Source: a bacterium
Lineage (GTDB): Bacteria > Joyebacterota > Joyebacteria > Joyebacterales > Joyebacteraceae
Assembly: GCA_029990205.1 (NCBI GenBank)
Contig: JAPEKQ010000006.1
Span: forward strand, 62,001-126,000
Direction: 5' to 3'
DNA length: 64,000 nucleotides
Shown here piece after piece: positions 43,440-52,800 of this stretch (position 1 is its first letter; every line of letters begins with the position of its first letter). Both the position numbers and the translations under genes were made by a program. The notes below the pieces were generated by a model. The model saw only the letters and a list, made by a program, of their open reading frames with translations, did no database searches and was not told where the DNA came from.

Positions 43440-44993
43440 ATGAAGCTCAGACGAGGTCTGCTCCTGGCCGCGCTTGCTGCGGCGCTCGTCACGGTGCTGG
43501 CACTGCCCGCATCGGCGCTCCACCCGCGCTATCACACGCACGACGAGGTGCGGGCCGAGCTCCTGGCCGTGGCCGCTGCCTATCCGACGATCACGATGCT
43601 CGACACGCTCGGGTACTCGACGACGAACGGCTGGGCGATCTGGGGTCTCAAGATCTCCGACAACGCGGCGCTGGACGAGGATGAGCCGGTGGTGCTCTAC
43701 AACGCCGTCCATCACGCCGAGGAGATCATGGGGTGTGAGGTCTCGATGTGGATGATCGACGAGCTGACCGCCAACTACGGTGTCGTCGATTCGATCACGC
43801 AGTGGGTGGATGACACCGAGATCTGGTTCATTCCCATGCTGAACCCCGACGGACACTGGGTCGTCGCATCCGGCATCGACACGACGTGGCGCAAGAACAT
43901 CCGCGACAACAACGAGAGCGGTGCGTTCGAGCCCGAGTTCGACGGCGTCGACCCGAACTACAACTACGACTTCAACTGGGCCCAGGGTGGTGCGGGGGAG
44001 TGGGAATCGTCGTTCTACCGCGGCACGGCTCCGTTCTCCGAGAACGAGACGCAGATCATCCGCGACCTGTGCGTGGACACCATGCCGATCTTCTCGATGA
44101 ACTACCACAGTCCGCTCGTCTCGATGGGTGATTTGATCTACTACACATGGTACTGGCCGCAGATCGGCTTCTGTCCGGACTACGATGTCATCAGCGACGT
44201 GGCAGGAACGACGGCCGCGAAGACGACCAAGCTCGATGGCACCCCGTACTACGCCGTGTACGGGTACTCGACGGCTGGTAAGTGCCGCAACTGGCAGTAT
44301 GGCGTGCACGGTATCATCGGGCTTACGATGGAGATCATGAGCCAGATGTGTATCCCGCCGGGCGCGGACGTTGACGACTACTGCGAGCGGGTCTCGCTCG
44401 GGTCATACTACCTTCTGGATCGCGTCTCGGGTCCCGGCATTACGGGACACGTGACCGACGGCGTGACCGGACTGCCGCTCGTAGCCGAGGTCAAGGTCAT
44501 CGAGAACAGCTCCCCGGAGATCATGCCGCGGTACTCGGACGCGCTCTACGGCCGTTACTGGCGGATGCTCGTCGATGGCACGTACACGGTCGAATTCTCG
44601 TGCGACGGGTACGATACCGTCACGTTCACCGATGTGATCGTACCGGCCTCGGGACTGACGCCTCTGAGCGCCATCCTCTGGCCGACCGGCACCGCGGTGC
44701 CCGACGAGGTTGAGACCGGGACGCGCATCATGAGCGCGGCGCCGAACCCGTTTCGCGGGCAGACGACCGTGAGCTTCGCATCCCCGCAGGGGCTCCCCGC
44801 TGCCGTTGAGATCTACGCGGCGAGCGGGCGTCTCATCGACCGCATCGAGGCGGCACCGGACGCGAACGGCCGGGGCGCCGTTGTCTGGCACGGGACCGAT
44901 TCGACCGGGACGGATGTAGGTTCCGGCGTCTACTTCGCGCGGCTCGTGACCCCGGTCGGACAGGACCAGGTCAAGGTCGTCTATCTGAAGTAG
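43440..44993 (+). CDS. Secreted M14 zinc carboxypeptidase with sorting domain
   Basis: 517 residues, GGAGG before the ATG, signal peptide about 1-26. Zinc ligands are present: H92 and E95 (VHHAEE) and H223 (MNYHSPL). R151 (WRKNIRDNN) is the likely substrate-binding Arg, and the general base is E298 (LTMEIMS). A carboxypeptidase-regulatory-like domain (about 335-415) and a FlgD-like domain ending in VVYLK complete it. It removes C-terminal residues from peptides outside the cell and lies 10 bp after the C25-like gene, probably in one transcript. Confidence 0.87.
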   Translation: MKLRRGLLLAALAAALVTVLALPASALHPRYHTHDEVRAELLAVAAAYPTITMLDTLGYSTTNGWAIWGLKISDNAALDEDEPVVLYNAVHHAEEIMGCEVSMWMIDELTANYGVVDSITQWVDDTEIWFIPMLNPDGHWVVASGIDTTWRKNIRDNNESGAFEPEFDGVDPNYNYDFNWAQGGAGEWESSFYRGTAPFSENETQIIRDLCVDTMPIFSMNYHSPLVSMGDLIYYTWYWPQIGFCPDYDVISDVAGTTAAKTTKLDGTPYYAVYGYSTAGKCRNWQYGVHGIIGLTMEIMSQMCIPPGADVDDYCERVSLGSYYLLDRVSGPGITGHVTDGVTGLPLVAEVKVIENSSPEIMPRYSDALYGRYWRMLVDGTYTVEFSCDGYDTVTFTDVIVPASGLTPLSAILWPTGTAVPDEVETGTRIMSAAPNPFRGQTTVSFASPQGLPAAVEIYAASGRLIDRIEAAPDANGRGAVVWHGTDSTGTDVGSGVYFARLVTPVGQDQVKVVYLK

Positions 44994-45065
44994 CCGGTTG
45001 CGTTCCCGCGCGGACGAGGAGTAGGATGCGGGGTGACCCGCTGACTGGGATCAGGAGCAACATCA

Positions 45066-45098
45066 GGGGCGAGCGCGGTCACACGTGCTCGCTCCTTT
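45066..45098 (+). terminator. Candidate terminator after the M14 gene
   Basis: GGGGCGAGC (45066-45074) pairs with GCTCGCTCC (45087-45095) with one wobble, followed by TTTC. Confidence 0.45.
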
Positions 45099-45123
45099 CA
45101 TGTCGACCGTACGGAGGAGAGAG

Positions 45124-45591
45124 ATGGACAAGCCCGCATTCGACATCGAGGCGGCACACAGGCACTTCGCCGCGGCCTGTTTCAACAGCGTCTGGGAACT
45201 CCTCGACAAGAAGGACCGCACGCCGTACGAGGACCAGCAGATGATCGAGCGGTGTCTCGCATCGATCTGGCACTGGTCCGAGCGCCCCGACCGCACACCG
45301 ACGACCATCTCGATCGGTTACTGGCAAGCCTCGCGTGTTCACGCGGTCATCGGCAACGCCGATGAGGCGCGGCGATACGGAGAGCTCTGTCTGGAGGCCA
45401 GCCGTGCTCCGGGTGTGGAGTCGTTCGCCCTCGGGTACGCGTTCGAAGCGCTCGCCCGGGCGGAGAAGGTCGCCGGGAACGCGGAGAAGGCCGCCGAGCA
45501 CCTGGCAAGAGCGCGCGACACGGCGGAGTGCATCGATGATGAGGAGAGCCGGCAGATGCTCGAAGCGGATCTCGACGAGTTGGGCCGGTAG
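45124..45591 (+). CDS. Small soluble helical (TPR-like) protein
   Basis: 155 residues from the ATG at 45124, chosen because GGAGGAGAGAG stands directly upstream. It is all-alpha by appearance, with two or three helix-turn-helix units that resemble tetratricopeptide repeats (RYGELCLEASRAPGVESFAL, YAFEALARAEKVAGNAEKAA, HLARARDTAECIDDEES). There is no signal peptide. I do not recognise a named family; it may be a cytosolic scaffold. It converges with addA. Confidence 0.7.
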   Translation: MDKPAFDIEAAHRHFAAACFNSVWELLDKKDRTPYEDQQMIERCLASIWHWSERPDRTPTTISIGYWQASRVHAVIGNADEARRYGELCLEASRAPGVESFALGYAFEALARAEKVAGNAEKAAEHLARARDTAECIDDEESRQMLEADLDELGR

Positions 45592-45634
45592 CGCGAGCGA
45601 GCGATGGAAGGACGTGTCGGGCTGAGGTGTCGGG

Positions 45635-48600
45635 CTAGAGTGGGACGTCGGACTCGACGCACGAGCCGTCGTCGGCTCCTCTGAGGAAGAGGAGCACGGC
45701 GCGAGTCACGCTGCGCCCGGTCGAACGCTTCACGGCCGCCGCGTAGTCCCGCATCTGCGGTGTGTAGTGCTCGGTGAGGGCTGCGACGCCGCCCTCGCCC
45801 GGGATGTTGGTCTTGTAGTCCACGATGACGAGACCGTCGCCATCCTCGAACAGCAGATCGATCGTTCCCTCAAGAAGCCCGTCGTCGACCTCGGTCACGA
45901 CGGGTACCTCTTTCCAGCACCTCGTTGCGGAGGCGGCTCGCTGCATGACGTCGGTTTCGAGACCGCGCGTGACAAGCCCGGTCGCTGCCGCCGCGGCATC
46001 GCCGGGGAGTCCGCTTCCGGACGCTAGCGCGGCCGTTGCGCGCTCGACCAGTTCGGGCGTCGCCTCCGACAGCAGGATCGATTCGAACGCATCGTGAACG
46101 AGCGTCCCGAATGCCGGGCCTCCGAATGCAAGGTCCGGGCGCGCCGGATCATCATGTGTCGGGCCCGAGAGCGACGGATCGTAATCACCGGCGGACGGGG
46201 TGGAGATCTCGATGGGCCTGTGCGCCCCTTCAAGCAGGTGGTCCGTAGTCTCCCGCCACGCGTCGCGTGCGTCCCTTGCGTCGCTTCCGGCGTCCGCCGG
46301 CGCGAGGATGTCTGCGGCGCGGAGTCGGCCGGGGGCCTGGGTCGCCTGGCCGGGGTCGAGGTCACTCGCATCGATGCGCACGACCGCCGATGAATCGAGT
46401 GACAGGATCGGCGCGAACCGGGGGAGGAGGCCGGGCTTCTTGACCTTGTCGCCCGCATCCACCCACGGGATGACGACGAGGTCGCGGGCGCGCGTCATGG
46501 CGACGTAGAGCAGACGCGTGATCTCGGCCTCTCGGCGCTCACCCTCGAGCGTCTTCGCGTTCTCGTACCCGTCGGTTCCGAACACATCGTCATTCGAGCC
46601 GAACCCGAAGTCCATCCGGTTCCTGATCCGGTCGACGACAAGCTCGTCCTTGCGACTCCGGTAGCGCGAGAGATCCGCGAGGATCGTGATCGGGAATTCG
46701 AGCCCCTTGGCCTTGTGGATGGTCATGAGCCGCACGAAGTCGTCACCCTCTTCGGAGAGCGGCGATTCGGACTCCTCGGGGGTCAACTGCGACGTCTCGC
46801 GAAGCCATCGCACGAATCCGCCGAACGACATGTGCTCAGTTCTCTCGAGCGCGTCGGCGAGCTCGGCGACCTTCATGAGGTTCGCGTGCCGCTGCTCGCC
46901 GGACGGCTTGAGCAGATACAGCTCGGGAGCCTTCGTGCGGACGAAGAGACGTTCGACCAGCGCCGCGACGCGGTCCGTCTCCCGGTCGGCGTGGAGTTCG
47001 CGGAGGATGTTGAGCGACTCGCGGACGACGGGCACGCCGTCGTCGCCGTCGAGATAGGAGAGCGAACCCGCCTTGAGCCTGTGCAGGACGATGTCATCGT
47101 CCGAGACACCGAAGAACGGTGAACGGAGCGCTCCGACGACGGCAGCCGCGTTGTGCGGATCCTCGATGGCCGAGAGCACGGTGATGAGTTCGAGCACCTC
47201 GCTTCGGACGAAGAACCGCTTTCCGCCCGCGATGCGGTAGTCGATGCCGTACCGTCCGAGCGCGTCCTCGTAGCTGTCCAGCGACGTCGTCGTCCGGAAG
47301 AGGATGGCGACGTCCTTGAGTTCCGGCCTCCGCCATTCCTTGAGCTTGCGGTCGAACACGAGATGGTCGTCCGAGTCCTGGATCGACCTGAGGAAGCCGG
47401 CAACGGCTCGGGCCTCGGCGGCCCGGACCTGCCCGGCCTTCGCCTTCTCAGGAAGCCCGGCGGTCAGGTCGATGAGCACCGTGCCGGGTCCGAGTCCGTC
47501 GTTCTCCCGGTATGCCGTCAGCGCGGCGTACTCGGGCTGGAACGCTGGTCCTTCATCGGGGGGCTGCATCAGAGGCGCGAAGACCGTGTTGACGCCCTCG
47601 ATGATGGCGGGGCGCGTCCGGAAGTTCTCGACCAGCTCGAGCACGCCTCCGGCCCCACGGATGATGTCGCGGGCCTTCTCGTACGTCTCGATGTCCGCGC
47701 GTCGGAAACGGTAGATCGACTGTTTCGGATCGCCCACGACGAAGAGCTTGCCAGGCTCGAGTTCGACGTCGTCCCATCTCCCGGCCCCGCCGTCCGCGAC
47801 CTCTGCCAGGAAGAAGGCGATCTCGCACTGGAGTGGATCGGTGTCCTGGAACTCGTCGAGCAGGATGCGGTCGAACGATCGCTTGAAGTGGCGCCTGACG
47901 TCGGGGCGGTCTCGCAGCAGGTCGCGCGCGAGCGTCAGCATGTCCTGAAAGTCGAGTACGCCTCGGGCCGTCTTCTCACGCTGGTACGCGTTCACAAACC
48001 CGCCCAGCCACCGGACGACCCGGACGGCTGCGTTGTGGCGCACGACCGTCCGCACGCGGTCGCGTTGATGAGCGAGCGTCGCGAAGCGGTCTCGGAGTTC
48101 GTCGAGGGCGCCATCGCTCCACTTCGGCTTCGCCCCCTTGCCCTTCCTGGGCGGGATCTTCACGTGCTGGAGTGCGTGCGCGAGCTTGAGCTCATCGGGA
48201 AGATCGGCGAGAGCGCCCACGCCGGCGACGAATCGGTCGAGCAAGGGGAGGAGCGTATCATCTGCCGACAGGCAGTTCTCGCGAGCGCTTCTCTGGAAGT
48301 CATCAGCGGCGCGCTCGAACTCCGCAAGCATCGCGATGCCGCCGGTCTCCTCATGCTCCTGGGGGATGCCGTCGATCGCGTCCCGGTTCTTCAGAAGGAT
48401 GCCCGCAAGCTTGCGGATCTTCGGGAGACGGAACCCGAGCGCGTGGGCCTCGCCGACAGCCGCCGGGAGTTCGCTGGCCAGTTCGGCGCGGATCCATTCG
48501 TCCCAGACGGTGTCCTCGATGACGCGCTGTCTCAGCTCGTCCGCGACTGCGAACCCGGGGTCGATGCCTGCCTCGACAGGCCGTTCCCTGAGGAGCGCTC

Positions 48601-48940
48601 CGCAGAAACCGTGGATCGTTGTGACGTGAGCGCGGTCGAGGCACGCGAGCGCATCGCGCAGGAGAGTCTGCTTCTCAGGGTTCTTCTCGTCGGCGGCCGC
48701 GTCCTCGAGCTCGCCGCGAAGCCGGAGCCGCAGTTCGCCCGCCGCCTTCTCGGTGAATGTGATGGCGACGATGCGGTCGAGCTTGACGCCCGAGACGACC
48801 AGGGCGACCAGGCGCTCGACGAGCACACTCGTCTTACCCGTTCCGGCACCAGCCTCGACAAGATAGGTTCCGTCGAGGCCACCGTTCTGCCCTCGCGCCA
48901 GTGCGCGGTCGCGCGCGTCTGTTGTCGGTCGGTTGGCCAT
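45635..48940 (-). CDS. addA: AddA-like helicase-nuclease (RecB/UvrD superfamily)
   Basis: 1101 residues; starts 3 nt after the addB stop, so translation is probably coupled. Superfamily 1 helicase motifs appear in order: Walker A EAGAGTGKTS (29-38), TFTEKAAGEL, TIHGFCGALLRERP, DEFQDTDPLQ (Walker B), VVGDPKQSIYRFRRAD, MTIHKAKGLEFP and LYVAMTRARDL. The C-terminal PD-(D/E)XK nuclease has EGTIDLLFEDGDGLVIVDYKTN-type residues (D of TID, then D-Y-K). With AddB it resects double-strand breaks and loads RecA for repair. Length matches AddA. Confidence 0.9.
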   Translation of the reverse strand: MANRPTTDARDRALARGQNGGLDGTYLVEAGAGTGKTSVLVERLVALVVSGVKLDRIVAITFTEKAAGELRLRLRGELEDAAADEKNPEKQTLLRDALACLDRAHVTTIHGFCGALLRERPVEAGIDPGFAVADELRQRVIEDTVWDEWIRAELASELPAAVGEAHALGFRLPKIRKLAGILLKNRDAIDGIPQEHEETGGIAMLAEFERAADDFQRSARENCLSADDTLLPLLDRFVAGVGALADLPDELKLAHALQHVKIPPRKGKGAKPKWSDGALDELRDRFATLAHQRDRVRTVVRHNAAVRVVRWLGGFVNAYQREKTARGVLDFQDMLTLARDLLRDRPDVRRHFKRSFDRILLDEFQDTDPLQCEIAFFLAEVADGGAGRWDDVELEPGKLFVVGDPKQSIYRFRRADIETYEKARDIIRGAGGVLELVENFRTRPAIIEGVNTVFAPLMQPPDEGPAFQPEYAALTAYRENDGLGPGTVLIDLTAGLPEKAKAGQVRAAEARAVAGFLRSIQDSDDHLVFDRKLKEWRRPELKDVAILFRTTTSLDSYEDALGRYGIDYRIAGGKRFFVRSEVLELITVLSAIEDPHNAAAVVGALRSPFFGVSDDDIVLHRLKAGSLSYLDGDDGVPVVRESLNILRELHADRETDRVAALVERLFVRTKAPELYLLKPSGEQRHANLMKVAELADALERTEHMSFGGFVRWLRETSQLTPEESESPLSEEGDDFVRLMTIHKAKGLEFPITILADLSRYRSRKDELVVDRIRNRMDFGFGSNDDVFGTDGYENAKTLEGERREAEITRLLYVAMTRARDLVVIPWVDAGDKVKKPGLLPRFAPILSLDSSAVVRIDASDLDPGQATQAPGRLRAADILAPADAGSDARDARDAWRETTDHLLEGAHRPIEISTPSAGDYDPSLSGPTHDDPARPDLAFGGPAFGTLVHDAFESILLSEATPELVERATAALASGSGLPGDAAAAATGLVTRGLETDVMQRAASATRCWKEVPVVTEVDDGLLEGTIDLLFEDGDGLVIVDYKTNIPGEGGVAALTEHYTPQMRDYAAAVKRSTGRSVTRAVLLFLRGADDGSCVESDVPL

Positions 48941-48943
48941 CAG

Positions 48944-51900
48944 CTAGTCGATCCCCGCCAAACCCTCAGTGAAGTCCTTCGTCTTCCTGTCGCCGTTCTT
49001 CATCTCGGCCAGCGGGAGCATGACCGAGGGACATGCGTCGCGAAAGTCACAATTGCCGCACCCACGCTCGTCCTCGGGGAACGGGAAGAACTTCCCCTCC
49101 GCGATTCCCTTGATGATGATCCCGACGGCCGCGGCAAGGTCCTCTCCGCGCGCGTCAAGCTCCTCGGCGGTCACTCGTGCGGGTTTCGGCCCGTTCGCCT
49201 CGGTCACATGGAGGTACTCAGCCGAGACGACCTCCATGCCGGGATGCTCGGACGCGAGCATCGTCTTCGCCGCCATGAGGTAGATGGGAAGCTGGAGCCG
49301 CTTGCCGTGGTTGAGGAGCTTCGATCCGTCTTTGCCCAGGCTGTGGTGCTTCCCGGTCTTGTAGTCGATGACGCGCGCACGCCGGCCATCCTCTGAGATA
49401 TCGACGCGGTCGATCTTCCCGGCGAAGCTGACGTTGACGTTCCCGATCGCTCTGAAGGGGATCCCGTCGTCGAGCGTCAGAGCGGTGTTCTCATGGCCGC
49501 GCGCGCGTCCGCCGAAACGCGCCTCGAAGTAGGACGGGACGAAGTCGCCGCCTGACTGGAGTTCGTATCGGAGCCAGAGGAGGAGCGTGGCGGCGAGTTC
49601 CCCGCGGACCAGCTCCTGCGCTCCGGCGTGTGCGCTGATGCTCCACCGGTCGGAGCGGACAACGCGGTCTGCGAGAGCGAGCAGCCGTTCCCTCGCGTCA
49701 GATGTCAGTGGGAGCGCCCCCGCGTCGCGCGTCTCGCGGAGGAACTGCTCGAGCACATCGTGGAAGAGTGTGCCGCGCTCGAGCGGGTCAAGCTCCAGGG
49801 AGTCCTCGGGCTCCTCGACCTCCTCGACGTGAAGGACCCGGCGGAGCATGAACTTGAACGGGCAGGACGCGTACTCCTCAAGCGCCGTGGCCGAGACAGT
49901 GCGGCCGTCGGCGGGGCCGCCGCGCGTGAACCCTGAGAGCTCCCCGGCCGCGGCGACCGCGGCGTCCGAACTCAGCACACCATCGTATTCAGTGTGGAAC
50001 GGCGAGCCCCAGCGAGCCTCCTCCATCAGGAGGCCGCGGTGGAGTGATGCGTTGTCGGCGGCGAGATGCGCGATGTCCTCGGGTCTGCCGTCGGCGACGG
50101 CGGCGAGGATCGAGCACCCGTCGTACTCGTCCTGCGAGACGGAGTCGTCGGGTCGATGTGGGAAGCGCCGTGCGAGTGGAATGCGCGTGACGCGCTCGCT
50201 GGTCTCGAACGACTCGTAGTCGGGTCGTTCGCCCGTCATCTGCTCGAGCACGCGGAGCAGGAAGATGGACGCGATCTTGGGGCGCGCCGTCGCGGGATCG
50301 AGTCGCGGGAAGCTCAGGACGAGCGTCTCCCGAGCGGCCGAGACCGCGAGGCGGAAGAGCAGCCGCTCCTCGGTGATCGTCTCAGCCCGGACGGCGAGCG
50401 CCTCGAGCCTGCCGCGCCCGTCCGGGCGGTCGTAGACCGCCTCGTTGATGCGCGCCCGCTCCGAGTCGAGAAGTACCGGGTCCTGGCGCCGTCCCATCGG
50501 GAACAGCTTCTCCACGAGTCCCGGGACCACGACCACGGGGTAAGAGAGGCCTCGTGTCGTCATCAGGCTCATTACCGCGGGGCCACCACGCTCGAACCGC
50601 TCCTCGCGTGCGCCGGTCTCGGCGAGGCGGGAGCGAAGGAGTTCGGCGAACCGTCCGACCGTCATCTCGCCTGCGATTTCCGAGAGCCCTTCGAGTTCGG
50701 AGAGCTCAGTCAGGATCAGCCGTCGGTCGCGCGAGTCCCGTGCGAGTCCCTGGAGGACCTGACGCACGCGCCGCGTGAACGACGAAATGCGTCCGGTGGA
50801 GGGGACGGCCGCAGCGATGCCGATGAGCTCATCGAGTCTCGGGAGAAGCGCATCGATGGCGGGTCTGAGGTGCACGTGCCGCGCTGCGAACGAGCCGCCG
50901 ATCTCTTCATCCAGCCGGGCGCGGAGTCGCGAGAGCCGCGGCAGCCACTCGTCCGCTCCGGAGGTGATGCCCGCGAGCGCTGCTGCCCGGGACCAGTCGC
51001 CCGAGAGCGGACGGTCGGATCCGCTCTTGAAATCGGGCTCGAGCAGCGACAGACATTCGACGAGTTCGGTCCTCGGCAGGTCGGCTCGTATCGCCTCGAC
51101 CAGGTGGACGACAGCCTTGCCGAGTCGCGAGCGCGAAAGGGGAGCGGGCGACTCGAGATATGGGTGGAGTCCGATGGACGCACACTGGTCCCCGAAGACG
51201 TCGGCGTAGGCGTCGGGCGATCGAGTGATAACGGCCATGCCCTGGAAGGGCGTGCTCCGTTCGCGCGCCGCATGCACAAGGACCCTTACGTCCTCGCGAG
51301 CTTCGCGGGCCTCTCCCGGCGCGGAGATGATGCGCGTGTCGCTGGGGAGGGGGAGCGTCTCATCAGGCGGTGAGAGTGAGGCGTCATCCTCCTCATCCGG
51401 CATGAGCGAGCGAAGCCATGCGAGCGTGGGGCGCGCGTAGTTGTAGTCATCGACATCCGCAAATGGGAAGAAGACGGTCGAATCGACCGCTCGCACGAGC
51501 CCGGCCACGAGCGCCCTCTGGATGCCGTTGAGATCGTAGAATCCATAGACCGCCGCGGACGAGGGGAGACCGACGGCACCCGACTCCAGGCGCGCCACGG
51601 CCGCCTCCATCAGATCGGCGTCGTCTGCCCAACCTCCGTCGGCCATGTTGCGCTCGTATTGCTTCCAGATCCGGAGGAGCTCGCCGAACTTGTCGTCGCG
51701 GTTGCGCGCGCGGATGTTGGCTGAGGAGACGGCCGATGCGAGTGTGCCCGGTGTGTGGCGTGACTCCTTGAGGTCGCGGATGGCGCTCGAGAGCGCCGAT
51801 GCCAGCCCCGGGCGGTCCGCGATGGCGTCGAAGTAGCCGCCCTTCGCGAGGCCGCCGTCGAGCAGACGACGCAGGAGCAACTCTTCGCCGCCGCGGGGCA

Positions 51901-52153
51901 CAAGCGTGCGACCGCCGGGCAGCGGTGTTCCTGCGGCCCGGCGGGCAAGGTCCTTCAATGTCATAAATCGAACGTTGAGATGACCACCCGACCGCTTCGC
52001 GAATTCGCGTGAGAGGTGGATGCCGAGCGGGTTCGAGGGTACGACGACCCAACGCTCGGCGAGCGGATCGGCTTCAGCGGTCGCGGAGAGCCACGCGAGG
52101 AGAGCCTTCTCAAGCCCGTCGTGGAACTCCGCACAGACGAGACGGAACGTCAT
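48944..52153 (-). CDS. addB: AddB-like nuclease subunit with iron-sulfur cysteines
   Basis: 1069 residues, AAGGA upstream. The N-terminus looks like a helicase fold but the Walker A position reads VVVPSNPLGIHLS, lacking the GxGK(T/S) motif, so it probably does not hydrolyse ATP. The C-terminal nuclease has AGKIDRVDI and RVIDYKTGK. One Cys before it (EYASCPFKF) and three after it (CGNCDFRDAC, spacing C-x2-C-x5-C) match the 4Fe-4S staple of AddB nucleases. It is the partner of AddA and lies 29 bp after the rubrerythrin-like gene. Confidence 0.86.
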   Translation of the reverse strand: MTFRLVCAEFHDGLEKALLAWLSATAEADPLAERWVVVPSNPLGIHLSREFAKRSGGHLNVRFMTLKDLARRAAGTPLPGGRTLVPRGGEELLLRRLLDGGLAKGGYFDAIADRPGLASALSSAIRDLKESRHTPGTLASAVSSANIRARNRDDKFGELLRIWKQYERNMADGGWADDADLMEAAVARLESGAVGLPSSAAVYGFYDLNGIQRALVAGLVRAVDSTVFFPFADVDDYNYARPTLAWLRSLMPDEEDDASLSPPDETLPLPSDTRIISAPGEAREAREDVRVLVHAARERSTPFQGMAVITRSPDAYADVFGDQCASIGLHPYLESPAPLSRSRLGKAVVHLVEAIRADLPRTELVECLSLLEPDFKSGSDRPLSGDWSRAAALAGITSGADEWLPRLSRLRARLDEEIGGSFAARHVHLRPAIDALLPRLDELIGIAAAVPSTGRISSFTRRVRQVLQGLARDSRDRRLILTELSELEGLSEIAGEMTVGRFAELLRSRLAETGAREERFERGGPAVMSLMTTRGLSYPVVVVPGLVEKLFPMGRRQDPVLLDSERARINEAVYDRPDGRGRLEALAVRAETITEERLLFRLAVSAARETLVLSFPRLDPATARPKIASIFLLRVLEQMTGERPDYESFETSERVTRIPLARRFPHRPDDSVSQDEYDGCSILAAVADGRPEDIAHLAADNASLHRGLLMEEARWGSPFHTEYDGVLSSDAAVAAAGELSGFTRGGPADGRTVSATALEEYASCPFKFMLRRVLHVEEVEEPEDSLELDPLERGTLFHDVLEQFLRETRDAGALPLTSDARERLLALADRVVRSDRWSISAHAGAQELVRGELAATLLLWLRYELQSGGDFVPSYFEARFGGRARGHENTALTLDDGIPFRAIGNVNVSFAGKIDRVDISEDGRRARVIDYKTGKHHSLGKDGSKLLNHGKRLQLPIYLMAAKTMLASEHPGMEVVSAEYLHVTEANGPKPARVTAEELDARGEDLAAAVGIIIKGIAEGKFFPFPEDERGCGNCDFRDACPSVMLPLAEMKNGDRKTKDFTEGLAGID

Positions 52154-52182
52154 CGGTCCTTCACTTCGTCACGTCGTCGGCT

Positions 52183-52692
52183 TCATCCACCGTCGAGCAT
52201 GACCATATCGCGGTCGACGAACCACTGATTCGGGTCGGTCAGGTATCCGAGCATGTCCTCAAGGAGACTCAGGTGGTCCTGCTCCTCGCGGTAGAGCACG
52301 TCGAACAGATGCTTCGCCGCGTCGCTGTCACACTCCTTGGCGTACTCGAAGTAGAGCGAGGAGATCTTCTTCTCGAGTTCGACCGCCTTGGCGTAGGCCT
52401 CCGCGGGCTCCATCTCGCCCTCGACCGGTTCAGCCGTCGCGGCGCCGTAGATCGTCTGGATGTTCTTCTCGAGGGACTTCTTGTCCGGGGAGTCGACCTT
52501 GACCTCTTCGCCGCTCTCGAGCGCCTGCCCGAGCGACTCGATGAGCTGGACGTGGCGTATCTCTTCCTTGGCCAGCATCTCGAAGGCCGCGCGGGCGAGC
52601 TTGTGGTTCGTGTGCTTCGCGGCGTGCTCATAGAAGCCGTTGCCGTCATTCTCGGTCTGGAGCGCCAGTTCGACGCGCTCGCGATCAGTCAT
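52183..52692 (-). CDS. Rubrerythrin/ferritin-like diiron protein
   Basis: 169 residues from the ATG at 52692 with AGGAGG upstream. The four-helix diiron pattern is visible: E in LALQTENDGNGFYEHAA, EEIRH, E in VELEKKISSLYFEYA, and EEQDHL. Such proteins reduce peroxide or store iron in anaerobes. There is no C-terminal rubredoxin domain, so electrons must come from a separate protein. It leads the addB-addA run, a grouping that may reflect oxidative DNA damage, though this is inference. Confidence 0.82.
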   Translation of the reverse strand: MTDRERVELALQTENDGNGFYEHAAKHTNHKLARAAFEMLAKEEIRHVQLIESLGQALESGEEVKVDSPDKKSLEKNIQTIYGAATAEPVEGEMEPAEAYAKAVELEKKISSLYFEYAKECDSDAAKHLFDVLYREEQDHLSLLEDMLGYLTDPNQWFVDRDMVMLDGG

Positions 52693-52800
52693 TGAGAACC
52701 TCCTGATGTGGGGTCGCTGTGCAGCAGCCAACACCGATGATACCGGATGGCCGGCGATGGCGCAAGACGGCCGCGGGCCTGTTCCCGCCGCCGGAGGTGC

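Noticed and set aside
39740-43492. Long minus-strand open frames opposite the second C25-like gene and the start of the M14 gene
   Set aside because: Same GC-driven shadow effect; the plus-strand proteins have clear domains and sorting tails.
47153-49396. 747-codon plus-strand open frame opposite addA
   Set aside because: No family features; the minus-strand frame carries all the helicase and nuclease motifs.
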